DNA of 7,887 bases. Source: JBOHER01 sp050701115 (GTDB taxonomy: Bacteria > Actinomycetota > Actinomycetes > Mycobacteriales > Pseudonocardiaceae). The stretch's first letter is position 1. Each line of letters opens with the position of its first letter. The stretch spans positions 1 through 7,887 of the forward strand of contig JBOHER010000471.1 of NCBI GenBank assembly GCA_050701115.1, in the 5' to 3' direction. The position numbers were made by a program, and so were the translations under genes. The notes under the pieces were generated by a model. That model made no database searches and was not told where the DNA came from. It worked only from the letters and a program-made list of their open reading frames with translations. Below, one piece after another: positions 1 to 5,208 of the stretch.

Positions 1-30
1 GTCGCGGATGTTGCTCTTGTAGTGGCCCAT
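1..30 (-). CDS. Acyl-CoA dehydrogenase, first 10 codons (partial)
   Basis: On the minus strand an ATG at 30 opens a frame reading MGHYKSNIRD to the window edge. From memory, this is the typical start of one actinobacterial acyl-CoA dehydrogenase clade, which includes mycobacterial FadE5 and begins M-x-HYKSN-x-RD. These FAD enzymes form the trans-2 double bond of acyl-CoAs in the first step of beta-oxidation. A GGAG Shine-Dalgarno lies at 43-40, nine bases before the ATG, and supports this start. The upstream DNA carries a duplicated operator, as expected for a regulated fatty-acid gene. Only ten residues are visible, so the family call rests on that short signature. Confidence 0.6.
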   Translation of the reverse strand, partial: MGHYKSNIRD

Positions 31-92
31 GTCTGGTCGCTCCGTGTCGGTGTTGGCTCGCTTCTCGCCGAGACGTCGTTGGCTCTGGCTCC

Positions 93-131
93 TTACTCGC
101 CAGTAACATCAAAGATATTACCCGCTAGTAA
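93..131. promoter_or_regulatory. Two tandem TetR-like operators upstream of the acyl-CoA dehydrogenase
   Basis: Two 14-bp near-palindromes lie 25 bp apart, start to start: TTACTCGCCAGTAA at 93-106 and TTACCCGCTAGTAA at 118-131. They differ at two positions and share the form TTACYCGCYAGTAA. The arms of the first pair perfectly over 5 bp. The form is typical of operators for dimeric TetR-family repressors of acyl-CoA metabolism. I cannot name the regulator, and no regulator gene is in the window. Confidence 0.6.
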
Positions 132-141
132 CGGATGGCAA
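112..141 (-). promoter_or_regulatory. Possible promoter of the acyl-CoA dehydrogenase
   Basis: Reading leftward, TTGCCA (141-136) and TATCTT (117-112) are separated by 18 bases and resemble -35 and -10 elements of a housekeeping sigma factor. The second TTAC operator lies inside the spacer and the first just downstream of the expected start, so a bound repressor would block transcription. The predicted leader is about 75 bases. The assignment is by eye only. Confidence 0.35.
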
Positions 142-168
142 GTTGCTGTGACCTACGAGTCCTTGAAT

Positions 169-213
169 GCCACATTGGGGACGTTCAACGTCCCATCTGC
201 CGCATTGGCGACG
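169..213. repeat. Perfect 17-bp palindrome with flanking imperfect direct repeat
   Basis: Positions 178-194 read GGGACGTTCAACGTCCC, a perfect 8-1-8 inverted repeat. The left arm is embedded in GCCACATTGGGGACG (169-183), which recurs at 13 of 15 positions as GCCGCATTGGCGACG (199-213). It could be an operator, a hairpin in the leader of the small membrane-protein gene, or a partly eroded copy of a dispersed intergenic hairpin repeat. The sequence alone does not decide. Confidence 0.55.
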
Positions 214-278
214 ATCCGGCAGCCTCCGGTAGCCTCTGTGATTCACGGCACAACGGCGTTCCGCGAAGGGAGGACGGC

Positions 279-428
279 GTGCAGCTTCTGGCAGTCTGCC
301 TGCTTGTCGCTCTGGTGTTCACGGTGGCCGTGCTGATGGTGCACTGGGAAGACCGGCGGGTTGAGCGCAGGAAGGCCGCACGCGTGCACGCCGCCCTGGT
401 GCGTATCGGCGAGCACCCCGGACGCTGA
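279..428 (+). CDS. Small single-pass membrane protein (49 aa), function unknown
   Basis: A GTG at 279 begins a 49-residue protein. It follows a strong Shine-Dalgarno (AAGGGAGG, 266-273) with a five-base spacer, and that site is what fixes the start, since no ATG is suitably placed. Residues 2-21 (QLLAVCLLVALVFTVAVLMV) are an uninterrupted hydrophobic helix. The rest is short and very basic (EDRRVERRKAAR and following), so by the positive-inside rule the C-terminus should face the cytoplasm. The gene is transcribed away from the acyl-CoA dehydrogenase and converges on the arginase-family gene. I do not recognise a family. It could be a tiny membrane effector or a gene of no great effect; the ribosome-binding site is the main reason to believe in it. 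Confidence 0.55.
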   Translation: MQLLAVCLLVALVFTVAVLMVHWEDRRVERRKAARVHAALVRIGEHPGR

Positions 429-448
429 ACCCGCACCCTCCGACCCCG

Positions 449-465
449 CTTGCAGTGCGTGCAAG
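449..465. terminator. Weak hairpin between convergent genes
   Basis: CTTGCA and TGCAAG form a 6-bp stem around a five-base loop in the 64-base gap between the convergent small membrane-protein and arginase-family genes. The position suits a bidirectional terminator. The stem is short and no T-run follows. Confidence 0.3.
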
Positions 466-492
466 TACTACCAAACGGGTGCGAAAACGTCG

Positions 493-1263
493 CTAACCGC
501 TACCAAGCGAGGTGTGTGGCAGCCCGCCCAGTACCTCCACCAGCCACCCAAGGCGCGCCGCGGCGCCGCGGTGAGGATACCAGGTGCAGCCGAGCCCCAC
601 GGCTGCCACCCGGCCGGTGCCGATCACGTGCGCGATGGCCGCGCTCACGGCCGCCACCGATGGGCCACCCTCGGTTGGGTACAGCAGGCCGGGAAGGTCC
701 GCCGGGTCGAGTACATCGACGTCGATGTGCAGGTAGATCGGCCCGTCCGGCAACTCGGCCGATGCGAGTTCCTCGACGGTGCGATGCCGGATCTGGGCCG
801 TCTGCAGGTACTCCCGTTCGGGCGGGTCGAGGTCCCGCGCGTCGGCCAGAACGACCCGCTCCTCCGTGATCGGCGACAGGCCGAGGCGTGTGCCGATCAG
901 CTCAGGCCGGTAGCCGACGAGCATGCGCAGCGGAAAGCCGCCGATATAGCCCGAAGTCGTGGTCTCCAGAGTCTGCAGATCCCCGTGTGCGTCGAACCAG
1001 ACGATGGACGGATCCAACCCGGCGCGCTGGAGTCCCGTCACCGTGGCCAGCGATGTGGTGCAGTCGCCCGACATGACCAGCGGCACGGTTTCGTTTCGCA
1101 CCGTGTCGGCCACGGTCGAGGCCACCTCGTCATACAACGCCGCCATCCGCGCCCAGACGTCGTCGTCGGGCAGTTCGCTGCTGAGCGTCAGCTCCGGCTC
1201 GATCGGCCGGTCGAGGTCTGGCAGGTGCTCATCGAGGTGGTAAGGCACGAGAATCGGCAGCAT
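493..1263 (-). CDS. Arginase/agmatinase (ureohydrolase) family protein
   Basis: This 256-residue protein has the ureohydrolase fold signatures in order: SGDC (65-68), WFDAHGD (89-95), SGYIGGFPL (104-112) and HIDVDVLDP (179-187). Known family members use two Mn2+ ions to hydrolyse guanidino groups (arginine, agmatine, formiminoglutamate), with ligands from GGDH, DAHxD and DxDxxDP. Here D91, H93, D95, D181 and D183 are present, but the first ligand His is replaced by Cys68. As far as I recall, this GDC form marks a separate actinobacterial clade of unproven substrate, so calling it arginase would be too specific. At 256 residues it is shorter than the usual ~300. The start is ATG 1263, giving MLPILVPYHLDE; a TACGGT -10 at 1276-1271 ends seven bases before it, which fits leaderless translation. 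In-frame codons further upstream run into the divergent MmcQ gene and are unlikely. Confidence 0.92.
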   Translation of the reverse strand: MLPILVPYHLDEHLPDLDRPIEPELTLSSELPDDDVWARMAALYDEVASTVADTVRNETVPLVMSGDCTTSLATVTGLQRAGLDPSIVWFDAHGDLQTLETTTSGYIGGFPLRMLVGYRPELIGTRLGLSPITEERVVLADARDLDPPEREYLQTAQIRHRTVEELASAELPDGPIYLHIDVDVLDPADLPGLLYPTEGGPSVAAVSAAIAHVIGTGRVAAVGLGCTWYPHRGAAARLGWLVEVLGGLPHTSLGSG

Positions 1264-1276
1264 GCGCTCGACCGTA
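1264..1276 (-). promoter_or_regulatory. -10 element for leaderless expression of the arginase-family gene
   Basis: TACGGT (1276-1271, minus) matches TAnnnT and lies seven bases before the ATG, so transcription should start at or next to the start codon. No clear -35 is visible and no good Shine-Dalgarno precedes the ATG. Confidence 0.5.
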
Positions 1277-1370
1277 GTCGGAACCCGGCGTTGCGGGCTC
1301 CCAATTTTCCAAGCGCACGGCCGCCACGTGGGACCAGAATGGTCATCTGGCGACGGCGAGGAGGGCAAGG

Positions 1371-1715
1371 ATGCCGACATGGGATGACGTGTTGGCGATC
1401 GGCAGCACACTGCCGGAAGTGGAGGAATCGACCTGGTTCCACACCCCGTCACTCAAGGTGGCAGGCAAGGGCTTCGCGCGGCTGCGCACCGAGGCCGAGG
1501 GCGGGCTCGTCCTGATGTGCGGCCTCGACGAGAAGGAAGCCCTGCTCGCCTCAGGCGAACCCGCCTACTACACCACCCCGCACTACGACGGCTACGGCGC
1601 GATCTTGATCGACCTCGACCGTGTGGATCGCGATCAACTGGCCGAACTGATCGAGGAGGCCTGGCGGATCAAGGCACCCGCGAAGTTGCGGAAGGCGCTG
1701 GACGCGTGGGGTTAG
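1371..1715 (+). CDS. MmcQ/YjbR family protein
   Basis: The 114-residue product is a complete member of the MmcQ/YjbR (DUF419) family, small cytoplasmic proteins with a CyaY-like double-wing fold. They are often annotated as DNA-binding, but their role is unsettled. Visible landmarks are the N-terminal helix ending LPEVEES (14-20), the central strands PSLKVAGKGFARL (26-38) and GLVLMCG (45-51), YYTTPHYDGYGAILIDLD (66-83), and the C-terminal helix EEAWRIKAPAKL (95-106). ATG 1371 follows AGGAGG (1359-1364) at six bases, a strong site. The gene is divergent from the arginase-family gene and shares the 1264-1370 spacer. I see no sign of damage. Confidence 0.92.
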   Translation: MPTWDDVLAIGSTLPEVEESTWFHTPSLKVAGKGFARLRTEAEGGLVLMCGLDEKEALLASGEPAYYTTPHYDGYGAILIDLDRVDRDQLAELIEEAWRIKAPAKLRKALDAWG

Positions 1716-1821
1716 CAAGGTGTTGGAAGGAGGTTCGATCTCGCCGCTCTGGGTGCGCTCCAGCTACGGGTTGGACGATTCCGCACCGGTCCAGCGGGGC
1801 GGCGCCAGCCGCACCAGCAGG

Positions 1822-2178
1822 TCAGCCGGCGTACTGGAGCGTCGCGGCGCCGAAGGACACCGAGAACGCGCGGCACCAGATGATGACCTGACCGAAGTCC
1901 GTGGGGTTGAAGTCGGCGGGCAGGACGTATTCCTGGTCGCCGCGGTTGCCCTTCAGGTCCATCGCGCCGTCCACGGAATCGCCCGATGCTTCCGGACCCA
2001 GGTAGACACGCAGGTCGGGGCCGTTGTCCGTGTCGAACCCGGTAAGGGTCAGCCGATGCTCCCCGTTGGCGAGCCGCACGACGGAGGCGGTGCCTTCGGC
2101 CGCTCTGACCGGCGACCGATACCGACACCAACGCCCCGCTTGAGCCGGGCTGATGTCCGGAATCTTCTTACAGACCGC
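1822..2178 (-). pseudogene. DM13-domain protein lacking a start and export signal
   Basis: The minus-strand frame open from 2178 to the TGA at 1822-1824 encodes an almost whole DM13 domain: GTASVVRLANG, then FDTDNGPDLRVYLG, LKGNRGDQEYVLP, and the C-terminal IIWCRAFSVSFGAATL with its conserved Cys. DM13 domains are proposed, from comparative analysis, to carry out extracytoplasmic redox or electron transfer, and normally follow a signal peptide or membrane anchor. Here the frame hits TAA at 2181-2179 with no ATG, GTG or TTG before the domain; the first GTG (2079) lies inside it and would drop its first strand. No signal peptide is coded. I therefore call it a 5'-truncated remnant, though translation from 2079 or an ATT/ATC start cannot be excluded. 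It lies downstream of, and on the same strand as, the flavoprotein gene. I found no gene between 1716 and 1821. Confidence 0.65.
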
Positions 2179-2243
2179 TTACACCGCCGTACTGAGATCA
2201 CAGTGGAAAGCAAGAGTTCGTCGTTGCGCCGTAGCTCGTGCGG

Positions 2244-3389
2244 TCAGCCGAGCCAGGCGGTGAGGCGCTCCTGCTCCCACTGTTGCTTGGCGATAAAGCT
2301 CGCTTGATCGGGCGGGGTGAGCTGCACCTCTGGCCGAGGTTCGGCGTAGAAGTCGCCGCGCACGGTGGCGACCTGCTCGCCGGGGAGCTCGAGGAAGCAA
2401 AACCCGTGTCCGTCGAAGGATGCCCGCTCGCCGCCATACAGATCGGCGGCGAGGTTCGCTGCGGCGACTTTCCCTGCCGCCTCGGCGAACACGCCCGCCT
2501 TGGGTAGCTGCGCGGTGGCGGTCGGCACCAGCGTGCAGTCGCCCACGGCATAAACGCGGTCCACATTGGTCGCGAAGGTGCGCGGGTCAGGCTGGATCCA
2601 GCCAGATGGCCCGGCAAGCGAACTGGCGGCCACGACAGGCGGTGGTGCCGCGGCGGGTACGGCGAGCAGGAGCTGCCAGTCGAGGGTTCGTTCGCTGCGG
2701 AACGAGACAGTGCGGGCGGCGTGGTCGACCGACTCGACCGGATGCTCGGTCAGCACGGTGACGCCCCGTTCGGTCAGCCGGTCGGCCAGGTAGCGGCTGG
2801 CGTCCGGCCCGGCGACGGGCAGTGTGATCGGCGCAGGCGTCGACACGACGACCTCCACCTGGTCGCGCCTGCCGTTGGCGCGCAGCCACTCGTCAGCCAC
2901 CAGTGCTGCCTCGAACGGGGCGGGCGGGCACAGGTATGGCGCACCCAGGATGCTGACCAGCAGCCTGCCGTCGGTCAGATCCTCAAGCGCAGCCCGGATT
3001 TCCGGCAGCGCATTCGCGTCATAGAGGTTGTACGCGCCAGGGCCGAGCATCGCCGTGTGCGCCGGTTGGTATCCGGCGCCGAGCGCGATCACCAGGCCGT
3101 CACCGGACAGCTTGCCCGCGGTCGTTTCGATGGCATGCGTGGCCGGGTCGATGGCGGTGATCTCCGACTTGACGAAATGGATGCCGTGCCGGTCGAGACC
3201 CTCGAGCGGCCTGGTGCCCTCGGACAGCGGTCGCCGCCCACCGAGGTCCCAGAGCTTGGCGAAGCCGACGAAGAACTGGTCACGCGAAGCGACAACCGTG
3301 ATGTCGTCGGCGGACGGGAGGATACGGTGCAGTTCATGGGCGGCGGCGAGCCCGCCGAAACCACCGCCGAGCACCAGGACATGCGCCAT
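2244..3389 (-). CDS. SQR-like FAD-dependent oxidoreductase (sulfide:quinone reductase/FCSD type)
   Basis: This is a 381-residue flavoprotein. Residues 4-13 (VLVLGGGFGG) form the Rossmann GxGxxG loop for FAD, and VYAVGDC (279-285) is the second FAD-binding motif, followed by LPKAGVFAEAAG (295-306). Where NAD(P)H-using relatives carry a second glycine-rich loop there is instead ILGAPYLCPPAPFEAA (147-162). The CPPAP Cys (C154) is characteristic of the sulfide:quinone reductase and flavocytochrome c sulfide dehydrogenase branch, which takes electrons from sulfide or persulfides to quinone or cytochrome. Other Cys residues are C285 and C331. The true donor is uncertain, since many actinobacterial paralogues are uncharacterised. 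No membrane helix is seen; SQR enzymes are normally monotopic at the membrane. The start at ATG 3389 follows GGAGG (3400-3396) by six bases. The gene is divergent from the VOC gene, and the DM13 fragment follows 65 bases downstream. Confidence 0.9.
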   Translation of the reverse strand: MAHVLVLGGGFGGLAAAHELHRILPSADDITVVASRDQFFVGFAKLWDLGGRRPLSEGTRPLEGLDRHGIHFVKSEITAIDPATHAIETTAGKLSGDGLVIALGAGYQPAHTAMLGPGAYNLYDANALPEIRAALEDLTDGRLLVSILGAPYLCPPAPFEAALVADEWLRANGRRDQVEVVVSTPAPITLPVAGPDASRYLADRLTERGVTVLTEHPVESVDHAARTVSFRSERTLDWQLLLAVPAAAPPPVVAASSLAGPSGWIQPDPRTFATNVDRVYAVGDCTLVPTATAQLPKAGVFAEAAGKVAAANLAADLYGGERASFDGHGFCFLELPGEQVATVRGDFYAEPRPEVQLTPPDQASFIAKQQWEQERLTAWLG

Positions 3390-3441
3390 GCGTCGCCTCC
3401 ACTGTCGGATCCTGTTGCGCGACCGTAGCAGCCAGCGGGTC

Positions 3442-3453
3442 TACGGTGGCGGT
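3442..3453 (+). promoter_or_regulatory. -10 element for leaderless expression of the VOC gene
   Basis: TACGGT (3442-3447) ends six bases before the ATG at 3454, placing the first transcribed base on the A of the start codon. No Shine-Dalgarno precedes it. A TTGCGC at 3415-3420 is 21 bases upstream, too far for a normal -35. Confidence 0.5.
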
Positions 3454-3819
3454 ATGCGCCGGGTTGACTACGTGATCTGGTACGTGGAATCGCTCGAACT
3501 GTCGGTGGCGTTCTACCGCGGCGTCATCGGCCTTGACGTTCGCGTCGAGGGCGACGGGTACGTCGAGTTCGCCATGGAGAACACGAAGTTCTCACTCTTC
3601 GAACGGACCAAGCTGCCCGAACTGATAGGACGGGAGGGCGGCCAGGCCCCGTGCGGGGAGATCGGCTTCATCGTCGATGACGTGGACGCGGAGGCAGCGC
3701 GACTGCGGAAGGCGGGCGTGCGAATCCTGACCGGTCCGGTGGACCGGCCCTGGCGCGAGCGCACGCTGCACATCGCCGATCCGGACGGCAACATCGTGGA
3801 GTACGCCCAGAAGCTCTGA
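3454..3819 (+). CDS. VOC family (glyoxalase/bleomycin-resistance fold) protein
   Basis: The 121-residue protein has both beta-alpha-beta-beta-beta modules of the vicinal oxygen chelate fold: RVDYVIWYVESLELSVAFYR (3-22) and GEIGFIVDDVDAEAARLRKAGV (68-89), ending with LHIADPDGNIVEYAQ (105-119). Metal-using members such as glyoxalase I and extradiol dioxygenases have a His near the start of each module and a Glu in the last strand. Here those positions are Tyr6, Glu69 and Glu116, so only the final Glu is canonical. This suggests a binding protein or a non-standard site rather than a typical metalloenzyme, and no substrate can be proposed. Its length is normal for a one-domain protein acting as a dimer. 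The start is ATG 3454, placed by the adjacent -10 box. The gene stands alone, divergent from the flavoprotein gene. Confidence 0.92.
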   Translation: MRRVDYVIWYVESLELSVAFYRGVIGLDVRVEGDGYVEFAMENTKFSLFERTKLPELIGREGGQAPCGEIGFIVDDVDAEAARLRKAGVRILTGPVDRPWRERTLHIADPDGNIVEYAQKL

Positions 3820-3828
3820 CCGGCGCGC

Positions 3829-4006
3829 TACCGGCGCTCCTCCTCGACGGTGGTGCCCGGCGGGTCGGGCGCCACACGTCCTCGCCGGGTACCGCCATCA
3901 CCTCACGCACCTCGATCGGGATGTGCAAGGTGGTACCACCGGGCCCGGGGTAGGCGGACAGCTGTGCGGCAACCTCGAACGCTCGTTCCGGAGTTTCGAC
4001 GTCGCC
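3829..4006 (-). pseudogene. Decayed C-terminal part of a YCII/DGPF-domain protein
   Basis: In the minus frame through 4003-3896 the translation is DVETPERAFEVAAQLSAYPG followed by GPGGTTLHIPIEVREVM. This matches the end of YCII/DGPF-domain proteins as I remember them, where a segment like D-x-x-S-x-ERA-x-E-x-AA is followed by PGPGG and then I-EVR-x-VM. Such proteins are small, often sit beside ECF sigma factors, and have no settled function. The frame has no start codon: it meets TAA near 4045, and the DGPF half is absent. After EVREVM it runs antisense into the VOC gene, whereas a shift of frame gives a natural ending (VAPDPPGTTVEEERR, TAG at 3831-3829), suggesting an indel near 3880. The rest of the gap from 3820 to 4133 shows nothing else. 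The call is by eye and could be a chance open frame in GC-rich DNA. Confidence 0.45.
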
Positions 4007-4133
4007 GGTGCAGGCGGCGCGATCTCGACATCCCAGTTAGGCGATCGCGGAACCAGATCTTAGGAAGTTTCGGAGCGGCAAGGCCAGCACGGACGAACGC
4101 GATCCTGTCGGTGGCTACGCACACACTTATCGC

Positions 4134-4337
4134 ATGACTGTGACACTCCTCCTTCTGGTACTCGTCGGCGTGTACCTGCTTTCCTGCGCCCTCTGGCCGT
4201 TTGCCGCGTGCAGCGGCGGCTGCGCGAGCGGCAAGGTGCGCTCGCCCAGCGGCGATGCGTTTCGACTATGCCGGACCTGTCGCGGCTCCGGTCGCCGTCG
4301 GCGGGCTGGTGCCGTGCTGTTGGGGCGGGCGAAGTAA
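4134..4337 (+). CDS. Small membrane protein with C-terminal Cys/Gly zinc-ribbon-like segment (67 aa)
   Basis: Residues 3-25 form one hydrophobic helix (VTLLLLVLVGVYLLSCALWPF). It is followed by a basic tail with two Cys-Gly knuckles, CSGGCASGK (26-34) and CRTCRGSGR (46-54). Paired CxxCxGxG knuckles recall the zinc-binding DnaJ type, and I recall similar one-helix proteins ending in them in many actinomycetes, function unknown. The first knuckle has an extra residue (C-x3-C rather than C-x2-C), so metal binding may be altered. ATG 4134 has no Shine-Dalgarno; CACACT (4122-4127) lies six bases before it in the position of a leaderless -10, though a poor match. The gene sits in the decayed strip but appears intact. 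A 261-base gap (4338-4598) follows, with no gene that I can see. Confidence 0.7.
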   Translation: MTVTLLLLVLVGVYLLSCALWPFAACSGGCASGKVRSPSGDAFRLCRTCRGSGRRRRAGAVLLGRAK

Positions 4338-4465
4338 GTCGCAGCGGGGAGTTCACGCTGCTCGCTCGGACGTGCGAGGCGGTTCGAGCGCTGCCGCACG
4401 AGGACGCGGGCCACGAAGAATCCAAGGTCAAGAAAGCGCGTAGCGGGATGCGGTCGAATCGACGA

Positions 4466-4497
4466 GGTCGTTGATCTCCCTAGACGAGAGAACGACC
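4466..4497. repeat. Imperfect inverted repeat (hairpin) in the 4338-4598 gap
   Basis: GGTCGTT (4466-4472) and AACGACC (4491-4497) form a perfect 7-bp stem. Inside it TCTC and GAGA can pair further with small bulges. No T-run follows, so its role as terminator or protein site is open. Confidence 0.4.
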
Positions 4498-4586
4498 ACG
4501 CGCGCAATGGCTCCCGAAGGTGCCGAGAGTGCGAACTGCTGGCCCTACACCGTGACCGGCACCGGCTCGACGGCCGCCCGGTGTGG

Positions 4587-4598
4587 GATTCTGGTCGC
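4587..4598 (+). promoter_or_regulatory. -10-like element before the AraC fragment
   Basis: GATTCT (4587-4592) ends six bases before GTG 4599, the same geometry as the -10 boxes before the VOC and dcd genes. It supports GTG 4599 as the original start, without a Shine-Dalgarno. Confidence 0.4.
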
Positions 4599-4799
4599 GT
4601 GACACCAGCGGACCTCGTCCGGCTGCGCCGGGTCCGTGACCTGATGGATCGCGACTACGCGGGGCCGCTTGACGTCCCGGCGCTGGCGCGCGCCGCCCTC
4701 ATGTCGCCGGGCCATTTTTTGCGCAGCTTCCGCGCCGCCTTCGGGGAGACGCCGTACAGCTACCTGAGGACCCGCCGGATCGAGCGGGCCAAAGCGCTG
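4599..4799 (+). pseudogene. AraC-family regulator, truncated after first helix-turn-helix
   Basis: From GTG 4599, 67 codons encode the start of an AraC/XylS-type DNA-binding domain: VTPADLVRLRRVRDLMDRDY, then LDVPALARAALMSPGHFLRSF as the first helix-turn-helix, then GETPYSYLRTRRIERAKAL, the linker helix. Complete members of this short class continue with a second helix-turn-helix (L-x-V-x-EVC-x-x-VG...F) and total well over 100 residues. Here homology stops exactly at RAKAL (4799). The frame stays open to a TGA at 4995-4997, so a 132-residue chimera could be made, but it would lack the second DNA-contacting helix and should not work as an ordinary AraC activator. The break coincides with the start of integrase-derived DNA, so truncation by insertion or deletion is the likely cause. 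Confidence 0.82.
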
Positions 4800-4841
4800 T
4801 TCGTCGTCGTAGCCGGTGCCGGTCGCGAGACGTTCGCGGTA

Positions 4842-5171
4842 CTTCCGTCGCGGTGCGAGTCCGAGCCGGTCAACGCGGTCGTCTCCGATCGTTTCCGACA
4901 GATGGTCGCCGACATTGGGCTGCCGGGTTGCATTTCCACGACCTGCGGCATGCCGAACATCTGGGTTCCAAGGCCGGCATGTCCACAAAGGACCTGATGG
5001 CGTGGATGGGGCACGACGACATGCGTGCGGCGCTGATCTATCAGCGAGCGACGAGTGAGGCCGATGAGCGGATCGCGGACCGGCCTTGTGGACGACCACC
5101 GGTCGAAGGGCAAGCCACAGCCGAAGAAGACGACAAAGAAGCGCCCGAGCAAGCGGAACTCAGAAGCCTAA
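4842..5171 (+). pseudogene. Tyrosine recombinase (integrase), C-terminal catalytic remnant with two frameshifts
   Basis: The pieces of a phage/ICE-type integrase lie in two frames. Frame A (4842-4928) gives LPSRCESEPVNAVVSDRFRQ and then VADIGLPG. The frame then shifts by one near 4928, and LHFHDLRHAEHLGSKAG continues to LMAWMGHDDMRAALIYQ. Around 5084 it shifts back, giving LVDDHRSKGKPQPKKTTKKR to TAA 5171. The catalytic HxxR (H at 4937, R at 4946), the GH His (5012) and the nucleophile Tyr (5039) are all present, but the N-terminal arm-binding domain, the first Arg and the Lys are absent. Two indels that cancel, one apparent base loss and one extra C, mark it as dead. The unshifted frame instead reads to TGA 5182. 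Its 3' end lies 95 bases from the 3' end of tRNA-Gly, the usual place for an integrase beside its attachment site. Confidence 0.85.
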
Positions 5172-5208
5172 TGGCCTGCTAATTGCCCAAGACTCGTGTT
5201 GATCTCCC

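Noticed and set aside
1332..1344. GACCA-gaa-TGGTC inverted repeat upstream of the MmcQ gene
   Set aside because: Only 5-bp arms, expected by chance in this composition, with no second copy nearby.
361..1515. Long plus-strand open frame (384 codons) opposite the arginase-family gene
   Set aside because: It is Arg/Pro/Gly-rich with no recognisable motif, runs through the start of the MmcQ gene, and mirrors a minus-strand gene with clear catalytic motifs.
1720..2307. Plus-strand frame starting GTG near the end of the MmcQ gene, containing a WVRSSY stretch suggestive of DUF397
   Set aside because: It lacks the Cys and Val-Glu-Val core of DUF397 and runs antisense through the DM13 domain, which explains the region better.
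2721..3428. Plus-strand frame of 235 codons opposite the flavoprotein gene
   Set aside because: It is a shadow of the minus-strand gene, whose FAD motifs and strong ribosome-binding site are clear.
3820..3838. Short direct repeat CCGGCGC after the VOC stop codon
   Set aside because: Seven-base GC-rich repeats are common by chance here; no stable hairpin forms.
4545..5099. Minus-strand frame opposite the AraC and integrase fragments
   Set aside because: No family features; the plus-strand fragments account for the sequence.
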